From Cladobotryum mycophilum (taxonomy: Eukaryota; Ascomycota; Sordariomycetes; Hypocreales; Hypocreaceae), in contig CM071591.1 in the NCBI GenBank assembly GCA_036429605.1, forward strand, positions 4,526,001-4,590,000: 64,000 nt of DNA. The letters run 5' to 3'. The notes below the pieces were generated by a model. The model did no database searches, was not told the origin of the DNA, and saw only the letters and a list, made by a program, of their open reading frames with translations. The translations under genes were made by a program, and so were the position numbers. Of this stretch, positions 12,832-22,739 are shown one piece after another (position 1 is the stretch's first letter; each line of letters starts with the position of its first letter).

Positions 12832-15405
12832 TTAGTTCGTGAGTTGAGGTGTGAAGGCGCGGGTGAGGATGCGCTCCACGGCAGCAAATTCTGCATTGGC
12901 AGCCTGCGCCAGCGTCATCTTGTCAAACTGAGGTCCCATGTGGTATGAAATCTCGGCCCAGAAATATCCCCAGTGCATGTCAGTCTCCTCACCTTGCTTC
13001 TGGATCTCGGATCGCTCTCGAAGAGGAAGGTTGAGGATATCTTTGTGCGTCTGCTCGCGAATCACCTGGATGTACCACTGCAGGAAAATCATCCATGTTA
13101 GCAAGAAAGAAAAAATCAGGCATCCACTGTCTTGGGTGCACTCTTACCTCTACAACGTCACCCGGAATTCCAGGCTTTGCAGCAAGTGCATACTGGTGTC
13201 TCCATCTCTGGGCAGATAGAGGTTGGTAATAGTAGGCCAAGTCGTTGGCGCCCATGTTGGTTATCCATGCAATGTCATCCTTCATACAATGCGTGAATCC
13301 AGGGCACGTCATGGCCGCTTGGGTAATTCGCCGCAGCAGGAAGGGGCTCAGGTTGACCAAGTCATCCTTGTTGAAGATGCTCTTGCTCAGCAGGCGGATG
13401 AGCTCACAGGTAGACTTGAAGATGGCCCGGCGTTCTCTGATGGTGATGTGATCAGACAAATACCAAGGGAACTTCTTGATGGTGCTGATCAAACATTCGT
13501 AGGGGCGCTGTGGGCACTCGCGAGAGAAAGGGGACTGTGCAAAATCACAAGTTAGTCAATATTCCAAAGAGGTCAGTCAGTGTTGAGTTGCAAATACCCG
13601 GTGGGGAACCTCCACATGCTTGACAAGCATGACCATTTCCTCCTCGGAAACAAAACCCTTGAAATTCTCCCAGGGTGCGGTGGGATTATATGGCTTGAAC
13701 TCGGGGGTGGAGCCGTTCCAAAAGATTCCTCTCGCAATCGGGAAGAGGTCTTTCATCAGATTGGCTTGGCTAGAAAGTTCAACATCAATGGGACGGTCAC
13801 CAAGGCGGCTGAGCCGACCATTTATGAGGTTGGATCGGTGTCTCTCGACTGCTTTCATGGCATCCTCAAGAGTCACAAACTCGACATAGGCATCCATGGT
13901 CTTGCTGGTCACTTTTTCCATAATGATGTGGACACCTTCGTCGGCATCATTGAGGATCTTGGAGTTGCGTCCGAGAAAGGCGATAATCTCGGAACGCTTA
14001 CTGGCAAAGGGAATCTGAGCAGCACAAGTAACGATTAGCCACAAGCTTCACCTCACTCATATATGATAGGAGAGGGCAACTCACGTTTCTCAATTTGATG
14101 ACACCATGGTTCATGGGTTTAGCCTGCTTGGCAGACTCAACAAAGGGAAAGTTGGTTGGATTCATAACATCAGCCAAGGCAGGCCGGCCAGTGGGTGTGT
14201 CAGTCAATCTTTTGAGCATATGAGAACGCTCAGAGAGCGCGACTTCTTGGGGATTCGGGTCAAGTTGCAGATTTGACACCTCCGAAGAAACTTCAGATAA
14301 TGTCTGCATATGAGGGTTTGCTCTACCAGAGCCCGCGCCGCCAGTCGACTGCAGCCTCTGATGTGCATAGGGACGGTTCTGAACTGAATCGAGCTCAAAC
14401 CTGGGAGGAGGCTCACTCGTAACAGGTAGTCCGGACGTACGGGGAGCATAGTTGCGCGGCTCCGTTAGGCGTCCGGTTGTCATCTGATCAACGTATGGGC
14501 TAAAATAGCCATGCCCGTTGACATGAACACCATGACGTGGGGGTGGGGTGCTCTCAGGGCTCATGACTCCCTGGAATGATTGGAATGACTGAAATGACTG
14601 GCTTTGTGGGATGGCTGGTGCGTAACCACCGGGACTCATGACTTGCTGCTCGCCTTGATAAGCAGAGGCCGCAAGATCAGACTGGGTGACCACGTGGGGA
14701 GCCTGAGCCTGTTGATGATGTCCATGGTTTGCACCATTGATCTGGGACTGAGAATCTTGGAAATGAGGATGCTCTGGGTGTGGGTTCTGAGCCACAGACT
14801 CTGGACCACTCTGTTGGTAGTACTGCACTGGCTGCGAGGCCTCATATCTTGCCATGTCGACTGGATTGCCTTCCTAGGGCGATCCAGCGTCATTGGCCAT
14901 GTTCTTAACTTGGGTCTGAGCTAAAGCAAAAGAAATTAAGTCAAACGACTTTTGTTGTTCCTGATTCATGGAGGGGGCAGCAACATTATCGGGGGCAGAG
15001 GCGACGCCATTCTGCGGCGCGGCAGCTCCGTTGTTGTATCCGGGCATGGCGCTTGATGCCTGCATCTTTGTGAGCACAATTCAAGTTGGCAACTATCCAC
15101 ACGGCCGCAAAGTCTCTTACCTGGCTGGGAGCCGAGAATTGCGATGGCGGCATCCACGAGTTCGTGGCCGGGTTAAGGGTGCTGCGCTGGGCGGCACCTT
15201 GAGGATGGTCAAATCTGTAGCCGTTGTTGCTAGCCTCGCTTTGAGGGCTGACAGAGGAAGAGTCGTAGCCTTTGAAGGTGTCTGGAGCAAATCGAACAAA
15301 ATGGGTAGGACGTTTTCCTGCGGCAACAGCAGAGAGGTGTTCGTGTTCGGGCGAGTTGGGAGGGACGATAAGCCCATCTCCATAACTCATACCGTGCGGT
15401 GCCAT
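12832..15405 (-). CDS. RRM-domain RNA-binding protein with an in-frame TAG
   Basis: Likely mRNA-binding protein. Minus-strand exons are 15405-15121, 15059-14085, 14014-13598, 13534-13148 and 13077-12832, with introns of 61, 70, 63 and 70 bp. Exons 1-2 encode a long Gln/Pro/Ser-rich disordered region with an SFQSFQSFQG repeat. An RNP2-like IKLRNIPF is made exactly across the intron at 14015-14084, followed by an RRM (about residues 415-500) with a degenerate RNP1. The C-terminal 250 residues (exons 4-6) are well-ordered and Trp/Tyr-rich, with RECPQRPYECL and a WGYFWAEI segment. The frame of the second exon is open on both sides of a single TAG at 14874-14876. Either a 36-nt intron (14874-14909, GTTAAG...CCCTAG), another unrecognised intron, readthrough, or a nonsense mutation explains it. 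With the 36 nt removed the protein is 757 residues. The family's role is unknown to me. Confidence 0.72.
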
Positions 15406-16865
15406 GTTGAAAATCTACACAAGATGATGTTAGTGCTGAAGCTACGGTATAGGGACCTGGATATTTGTGGTTGAGGGAATTAAAGGTGTTTATCCACCGA
15501 AGAGGTCGAAATGAGGGGATAGATGTAGCGAGGAGAAAGGTGGGAAAGGAGAAACATACCATGCCAGGTCGTCAACAGGCTAATACGTACGAGGGACGCA
15601 AAAGCAAGGTGATGCCAGGAACCGGGCTTTCTGCTTGCTTGAGTTGATGAGATGCTAGGAGAATATGTGATTTGAAGCTGCTAATACTCCTTAGTCGAGA
15701 TGAGAAGAAGATGCGAAGAGGGATGAAGGGGATAGAAGAAGAGAGAAGAGGAGGGGGAAGAAGGAGATGAGACGAGATGGAAGAAGCAGAGCAATTTATG
15801 CTGCTCCACACACAAGAGAAAAAGGTGGCGCAAAGTCTGCAACAATAGCCGACAAAAGCTGCGATTGTGCTCGAGCTGCTTTTTCGCAGAGATGTGTGAA
15901 AAATGCGAAAGATTGCCTACCTAACACAGGAGTAGAGGAGAGAGACCAAATGCTGTACCGTAGAGATGTGACAGTGAAGAGGTGTAAATCTACTGCACAG
16001 GTATTCTTTCCAAGGCACAATAGCAACTCGTACTTTGAATAAAGAGGGAGAGGGAAAGCAGAAGTACGCGCGCTGTACTGCCTTGTGGAGAAGAAAAGAA
16101 GAGGCGAGGCTGGTTGAGAGTGTTGACGGTCCGGCAACCAAGTGTCAAGTGATGGGCTGACGGCCCGGCGTGCATGGACACCTGATCAGATGAGTTGCGC
16201 GTTGCCAGGTGGTGACAGATAGCGGAGGATCAATAGACAAACAGGTCAAAACAAAAAAAGTCCTTGTTCTCCCTCGAATTGACCGGACCCCCTTTGTATC
16301 TATGCAAGTTTGTGCTTCGGGTGCGGTTCGAAGAATGTGTTGGGCCTGTCCACGCAGGATTTGAGAGTTGTAGCAAGTCTAACAACATTCGAAGAAATAG
16401 AATGTGATCTCTATATCTCCCGAGTTCTCCAAGTAGTGTAAGATATAGGTGGTGGGCATTGGTATACCAATCTGGGCCGGCGGTCTATTTATGCATACTA
16501 GGCTGCTATCACAGGCGCTGTGAATCATGTGGTTTGTTTCAACGTCATCCTTTTCGCACAATTCTTTCACCCCTATAGACCCAGGTTCAATGGCTGTCGT
16601 TTGTATCTCAATCTCATGGCACAATAATGTATCAGCACTCGATTTCAGCTTGATTCTACTCCGGTTGCTTGTTAATCACAGCTGTTCCCAATCAGTGGAA
16701 ACAACGTCAAATAAATTTTCTTTTTAAAAACGCGATGCCTCAACTCAAACACTTCTCACATCACAGTTGGCTTCTGAACATGTCAATTCGCCTCATACAC
16801 TGATCGCCCAAGTCATATACTCTCCGGATTCCGATTGATAGATGTAACATTCATCATAGTCTAAT
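15406..16865. other. Intergenic
   Basis: Upstream region of the RRM gene and downstream flank of ARPC4, both minus strand. It contains a purine-rich stretch on the plus strand near 15690-15790, which is pyrimidine-rich on the coding strand and typical of a leader. No gene was seen. Confidence 0.5.
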
Positions 16866-17823
16866 TTAGTCAAACTATGGCAGCAATTAGCAAGACACCC
16901 AATAAACGGAATTGATGGTAAAACGTACGGGAGTCAAGAATGACTCTGCCACGAATCGTGCTCGAGCGTTAAGCTGCCGTTGTGTTAGTGATTGGTTGCT
17001 GGGTATTCGGTACCATCGGAATGGGACGTACGAAGAGCTTCATCTCGGAAATTTCCTTGTCCACCTCCTCCATGAATTGGATAATGAAGTCGACCAGCTT
17101 GTGCTTCAACATCTCTTCGGTGTGGAAGTTGGTTATTAAGAAGGAAATGTCGTAGCCCTGGTAGTTGGCGGTCAGTCTATTTCGCATCCCAACAGCATGT
17201 CAGGGGCAAGCGTATAGCTTACCTGGATCGCTTTCCTCCGCAAGATGAAAAAGGACTCGGCTCTCTGATTTAAGAAGCGTGTGAATTTGTGGACCAGGAT
17301 ATTCTCAATCTCGTCTGCCTGCTTGATCTTGATGCTGATGCGGACCGAGTTGATGCTCGGCTCGATCAGGACTCGCTCGTTTTCGTTACGCGCAATGGTC
17401 AGGGGCGTGAGGAGGACCTCGGGGGAGGTTTGGGCCTCGATCTCGGGAACATTGTGTCGCTCAGACGTCTGGGAGGCAAAGTTGGAGAGCGTCAGCGCAG
17501 CAGTCAGACTGCTTCGTACGCATTGCAGATATGGCCGTAGGGATTGAGACTAGAGGAGGTAACGAGCTGTTAGTACATGCAGAATGATCATGTCGTAGTG
17601 CTCCGAGCGGATGGAATACTTGCCATGACTGCTGAAGCTTTGGGCCCCTGTTTGGGCGTGTATCGCTATAGCTGTCACTGTCGTAGGTGTAGCTCGACGG
17701 ACAGACGTGGACTGGCCGACTGGCTGGAGGAATCGGCGGGGTTCGAACGCGGACAGCTCAAGGCTCATTGACGTCTCCGAGGTGGGGCTGTCTTACGAGG
17801 AGGCGAACGAAAAAAGTAACCAT
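16866..17823 (-). CDS. ARC19: Arp2/3 complex subunit 4 (ARPC4, 20 kDa)
   Basis: Core structural subunit of the Arp2/3 actin-branching complex, used at cortical actin patches and in endocytosis. Exons: 17549-17223 (109 residues, from SQSLRPYL), 17157-17032 (42 residues, from GYDISFLITNF), 16973-16929 (15 residues, LNARARFVAESFLTP) and 16866-16874 (Phe-Asp-stop). Introns of 65, 58 and 54 bp all have GT-AG ends. The total of about 169 residues equals the family length, and the sequence is strongly conserved, including SERHNVPEIE, INSVRISI and FMEEVDKEISEMKL. The initiator Met must lie on a separate exon, because a TACTAAC branch and CTCTAG acceptor precede residue 2. The best candidate is ATG at 17823-17821 followed by GTTACT. 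A nearer ATG at 17622 gives the wrong phase. Identity is firm; the first exon is uncertain. Confidence 0.93.
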
Positions 17824-18279
17824 GAAGGCGTGGCTACAAGGTCTGGAGCGTCTCAACTATTTTTGTCTGTCTCTGACACCAGCCACAACGGTGCCTTATT
17901 CAAAGGCGTTCCATCAGCCTCAATATCACGTGCCTCTTCATCAGAGAGCTTGGTGTTTGTCTTAGTAAGGTGCTCCACAGTCCAGTCAAGTCAGTATAGA
18001 TCGAGTAAAGCTCACCGCTCGCTTCCCCACCTTAGCTATACCTTTGCCGCGACGCACGCGCCACCTTTTGCACAATCCCATCCCATTCCATCAGGTACCA
18101 CTGCCGTGACGCAACCAAGTCTGGGAGCTTCTCTCTGCTTCTTCTTGCGTCCGCCTTCTCATCTTTGGACTCCTCTCTTTTTATATACACAAGACGAGTG
18201 TGTATACCTACCTATCTTGATACACGATCCTATAGTTTTTCCATTACTTGCCTGTTGAGCTGATTGGAAATTGGCCAAC
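17824..18279. promoter_or_regulatory. Divergent promoter between ARPC4 and UBP6
   Basis: About 460 bp separate the two divergent starts if the proposed ARPC4 first exon is right. The UBP6 side is CT-rich with a TTTTTATATACAC stretch at about 18178-18190. Shared regulation is possible but not shown by any recognised motif. Confidence 0.4.
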
Positions 18280-20125
18280 ATGGCGTCCTTCACAAGTTCG
18301 TGCTTACCCCTCCACCACTACCACTATCACTACCACTACCACAACTACTACTACCACTATTCATGTCGCTCCGCATTCCTGCGTTCTGCAGATCATTATC
18401 TATCCATCAAATTGTTTCCAAAAGACTTCTGCTAATATCAATCTTGTACCAGTATTCGTTAAACACCAAGGCAAAAAGTACGAGGTTGAAGTCGACCCCT
18501 CAACAACAGGCGAGGACTTCAAGCTTCAGCTCTTTAGCCTTACCACCGTCGAACCCGACCGACAAAAGATCCTCATCAAAGGAGGCCAGCTCAAAAATGA
18601 TGCCGATATGGGAAAATTGGGCCTCAAGCCCGGCCAGCAAATCATGATGATGGGCACCCCAGGAGGCACTGGCAATGATATCATTCGACCCAAGGAGCAA
18701 GTCAAGTTTGTTGAGGATATGACAGAGGCAGAAGCTGCACAGCAAGCTGGTGCTACGCCTGCCGGTTTGGTCAACCTCGGAAACACTTGCTACTTGAACT
18801 CGACCTTACAAGCTCTTCGTTCGATTCCCGAGCTTCAAACTGCTCTGACAAAGTATACCCCCAATGCACTCAGCTTGGCGTCCGGCATCAGTCAGATGGA
18901 CTTGGCTGCCCAACTCGCGAACCTATATAAGAAGATGGGCTCTACTCAGGATGCCATTCCTCCCGTGAACTTCCTAACCGCTCTGCGAGTGGTTTTCCCC
19001 CAGTTTGCCGAAAAGTCAAGGTCGAACAACGGCTACGCCCAGCAAGATGCTGAGGAGGCATGGTCGCAGATTGTTCAGCAACTCAGCCAGAAAATCACTG
19101 TCAGGGAGTCAGCCGACGCTCCAGAGATTTCATTCGTCGACAAGTACATGGCTGGCGAATTTACCTCTGTCATGGAGTGTGACGAAGAGGAAGCCAAGAA
19201 CGGTGGCGAACAAGCCGTCACCGCAAGGGACACATTCTACAAGCTCAACTGCCACATTGACTCTCAGACGAACCATCTGAGGGATGGTATCCTGGCCGCC
19301 TTAAGCGAGAAGCTGGAGAAGAAGTCGCAGGTCCTGGACCGCGATGCAGTATACACCAAGAAGTCCAAGATTTCTCGTGCGCCCAAGTATTTGACAGTTC
19401 ACTTTGTCCGTTTCTTCTGGAAGAAGGAAACCAAGAAGAAGGCCAAGATCATGCGAAAGGTCACCTTCCCCCAAGAGCTGGACATTGTTGAGTTTTGTTC
19501 GGATGAGCTGCAAAATGCATTAATCCCAGTGCGAGACAAGGTCCGCGAAATTCGCAAAGATGAAGAAGACATTGAGCGTGCCCGCAAGCGCCGGAAGAAG
19601 ACCCATGATAGGGACTTTAGCGACATTGCTGGAGGTTCCGGTTTGGCTGCGGCGCCGGAGACCACTACTGAGCAGAGGGAGGAGAACAGGCCTCAACAGT
19701 CTACCGATGGTGACACCGTCATGGGAGAGTCGTTCAAGACGGATGCCCAGGTTGCAGCTGAGAGCGAGGCTGCTCTTTTGTCTGCCAAGAAGGAGCTCAA
19801 TGCTTTGATCAACCCCGCACTTCGCAACGACGATGGTGCCAACCAATCTGGCCTCTACGAGCTTCGTGGTGTTGTAACACACCAAGGCGCCAGTGCTGAC
19901 AGCGGTCATTACACCGCATACGTCAAGAAGACGGGCACCGTCGACCCCAAGACGGGTAAGAAGGCAGAGGAGGATGGCAACTGGTGGTGGTTCAACGATG
20001 ACAAGGTGTCGGAGGTGACGGTGGACAAGGTTGAGGCTCTGGCTGGTGGCGGCGAGTCGCATTCCGCTCTGATCCTTCTCTACAAGGCTATCCCTCTGCC
20101 AGACTCTGAGGGAACTGTCGAGTAA
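18280..20125 (+). CDS. ubp6: Proteasome-associated ubiquitin hydrolase UBP6/USP14
   Basis: Cysteine deubiquitinase of the USP family that docks on the 26S proteasome through a ubiquitin-like domain and recycles ubiquitin. Exon 1 is only 16 nt (18280-18295, MASFT plus one base); a 157-bp intron follows; exon 2 is 18453-20125. Product 562 residues. The UBL domain spans about 5-75 (IFVKHQGKKYEVEVD, LIKGGQLKNDADMGKLGLKPGQ without a gap). The Cys box GLVNLGNTCYLNSTLQ puts the nucleophile at about C118. The His box DSGHYTAYVKK has H491, and the WWWFNDDKV segment carries the third catalytic residue near 520. The translated frame also runs open through part of the intron, so a longer 625-residue reading starting at 18248 is possible on paper. 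It is rejected because it breaks the conserved MASFTIFVKHQ start. Confidence 0.95.
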
Positions 20126-20915
20126 AGCCTTCGGGATCTCGAGGCGTTGAAGCAGCTCTCGGTATGCAATGGGCAAAAAATGGGATGGGTAATTACGGTT
20201 ATGAGACGGATGAGAAACGTAGAGATGAGTGAGACTAAAAATAGTCAAGAAGCCATGCCTTTTTCTTTTGGACTTTGATTTGTACACTGCATATGTCTCG
20301 AACATGTTTTTCAACTCCAACGTGAAGTCGAGGTGTTTTCATTGAGCATAATTTATTTACTACTGCCCAGTGGTAGGCAGCCTCGTCTATGCATTCTATC
20401 AAGGCACTGCAACATATGCTAGCACATCCGCCATGGCTCAGCTTTCTGGCTTGACGGGCTACTAACCTCGGCGGGGAAAGAGTTGAAAAGGGACAATCTA
20501 TAAGTCTTTCCGGCGACAATGGTCAATGACAAATGATTGCATCCCAGCACCTCATCGCAAGGACGTGATCATTTGATACGAGTTCTGGATCTGGCCAAGG
20601 AAAGCAGAGCGGTCCTGGTCACCAACCTCCCTCGCTGCTGTTCAAATGATGCCAATCCAGGGAAGTGTTCTTGCTAGGCATCAAGCTCAGAGATGCCAAA
20701 GATCTCTAGCCCGTCTTCGAATTCCCTCGGGAGTGGGACTCGACAGCCATTGCTGACCTAGGCTTTATAGGTAATTATAGACAGAGAGTGTGGCGGAGAA
20801 TTTTCTCGACGTCAAGCATAGCTCGAATCTGCAAGAAGCCCGATTGTCTTGCCATGTTTTTCGTAAAGTTGTTATCCCCCCTTTGAAGCAGAGGTGGTAT
20901 AGACAAAGGGGTCAT
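20126..20915. other. Convergent 3' intergenic region
   Basis: Lies between the UBP6 stop and the stop of the minus-strand 98-residue protein. No coding frame or RNA gene was recognised. Confidence 0.5.
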
Positions 20916-21300
20916 TCATCGTTTGGCATTACTCTTTTCCAGCTGCCTCTCGCGTAACCGGTCGTGGAAGACGTCTAGCTTCTTCTGCAGAGCAGCTTTT
21001 TGTTCTATTAGGTGGGCTCTCTGCGTCTCGAGGAGGGCGATTTGGTCGGCGGCGGTGATGGCTCGGAACTCCTTGATGGCCTAGGGGGAAAGCATGTGTT
21101 AGAAGATGTTTCGGACGAAGTAGTTGTCGAGAATTCTTTTTTCCCTTTAAGTCGGGATTAAAACTGACCTTTTCTTTCTGCTTGTCCGTCTTGAGCTGAG
21201 CTCCTGTAATGGTGCCGACGACAATGACGGCAGCAAAAGCGGCGGCCCAGACGCCTCTCTTGATTTTTTGTTGCCTTGTCCACTGACTGGGGGAAGACAT
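20916..21300 (-). CDS. Small single-pass membrane protein with coiled coil, unknown
   Basis: Exons 21300-21169 and 21080-20916 (88-bp intron, GTCAGT donor, CCCCCTAG acceptor, phase 0) give 98 residues. A basic N-terminus (QWTRQQKIKRG) precedes one hydrophobic helix at about 18-34 (VWAAAFAAVIVVGTITG). A charged helical C-terminal half follows, with Leu and Ala heptad-like spacing (IALLETQRAHLIEQKAAL, then KKLDVFHDRLRERQLEK). The layout resembles small mitochondrial inner-membrane assembly factors, with a positively charged start, one TM and a soluble coiled coil. I cannot assign it to a named family. It starts 24 bp beyond the stop of the next gene on the same strand. Confidence 0.72.
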
Positions 21301-21324
21301 TATCTTTTTCTTTCTTCTTCTTTC

Positions 21325-21816
21325 TCACCAGTACTCTCTCCAGGCCTTGTCAGACAGTTTCCTCCGTTCCTCTGGGGTCATGGACGAAGGTGAATTGGAA
21401 GAGGAGGAAGAGGAAGAGGATATTGTCGCTGTCAGAGTTTGCGATCGAGCTTCTGCGACGGCAGAGATAGTAAATGGGTGAGGTAGAGACGATGGGGGTA
21501 AACGGCCGCGACGGGTAGGTCGCTCTGGAGGAGGGGAGGTTCGGAGGTGAGCTTTAACCCTGCTGTCGGTTTTGCAGTCGCCGAGGCTGTCGTGATGGTG
21601 ACGGCGATCGTGTCCGTCGTCGCAGTCGCAGTCGCAGTCCTGACTGGGGATATTGGCAGCGATAACAGCGGAGCCAGCAGCCTGGTGGTGATAAAGATCC
21701 GCTATCCTTAGTAATAGTTGGTGGTGCCAACCACCACTGGGAGCACCACGAGCACTGCTGCTGCTACCGTTGTTGGCGGTTCCAGTGGATGATTCAGTGG
21801 AGTCTACAACTGTCAT
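21325..21816 (-). CDS. Hypothetical Ser/His/Asp-rich protein
   Basis: Intronless 163-residue frame with a clear ATG. It contains SSSS and SSSSSSSS tracts, a Cys-Asp alternation (CDCDCDD), a His run (HDRRHHHD) and a charged C-terminus MTPEERRKLSDKAWREYW. No family was recognised. The bias is mostly simple sequence, but the final 18 residues look like a conserved helical tag. The TGG codon before the stop overlaps a good donor (TG/GTGAGA), and a CCCCCAG acceptor lies inside the next gene's first codons. A fused transcript joining both small genes is therefore conceivable, although the intron would be only 42 nt. It could also be a spurious frame within the other gene's leader. Confidence 0.4.
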   Translation of the reverse strand: MTVVDSTESSTGTANNGSSSSARGAPSGGWHHQLLLRIADLYHHQAAGSAVIAANIPSQDCDCDCDDGHDRRHHHDSLGDCKTDSRVKAHLRTSPPPERPTRRGRLPPSSLPHPFTISAVAEARSQTLTATISSSSSSSSNSPSSMTPEERRKLSDKAWREYW

Positions 21817-22739
21817 GATGCTGGAGATTCTATAAAAAAAAAGACAACGATTGTGTAGTCTGGATTCAATACTGTTCAGCCCAGTTCAATGATGATGATA
21901 TTCAATAGCAATATTGATTAGAATGACAAAACCATAGTAAAATTCCATCCAGGTCTTTTTTTTTCCATCTTCCCCTTCTACCCTCCACCGCTTGAAATCT
22001 GTCACGCGGACCCCCTCCCCAAGTGACCCCAAGTGACCCCAAGTGAGGAGAAATAAAGGCTGGAACCCTGGGGTAAAAAAACTGTCCAGTGAGGGTCGTT
22101 TGAGCCAGGCGCCAGGCTAGAGCTCTGGTTGGTTCATCCAGTGGACGTCATCCGACAAAATAGCAAGTCCAAGCCTTGTAAACAAAAGAACCTTCAGGGG
22201 GCAGGGCTGCTACAAAAAAAGGCTCAAATAGGGAAGAGGGTCAATCAATCAAAATCAATCAATCAAAACACTCTACATTGTACCTCTCCCCCGCAAATGA
22301 AAGTGTCAAGTCAGTACATTCAACTCCATCTGTCATGTTTTTGGTGAACCAAGATAGCCTCAGAAAAATAAAAAGAGGTAAATAGAGTAATCAAACTTTC
22401 TTTTCTTTTTTCTTTTTTTCTTTTTTTCCCTTTTGTCTCTGATCTGACGATCCAATGATGGTGCATCAGAATCAACATCAACGCCGACGGCAACTTTCAT
22501 ATCCTCCTCCTCCTCACTTGACATCACGTTCCATACAAAAAATGAAACCCCTCTACTTATCCGAACATCCCGCTGCCCCCCAAAACAACAACATCAAGAC
22601 TTTTCGTGTCTCTCTTTCTTCTCTCTCCCTCCCTCTGTCTCTTCCTCTCCAATTATCGCTCCAATAGTTTGAACCAACCTCCCACCAATAATAACCCCCT
22701 CTCTACCGTAGTCTTGGACTCAATCGTCACCTCGGAATC
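21817..22739. promoter_or_regulatory. Divergent intergenic region with CT-rich leader
   Basis: Lies between the minus-strand 163-residue frame and the plus-strand SHB17-like gene. A 10-bp unit CCCCAAGTGA is repeated about three times near 22018-22047. Long CT-rich stretches (22390-22440, 22605-22660) lead up to the ATG. No coding frame was seen. Confidence 0.45.
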
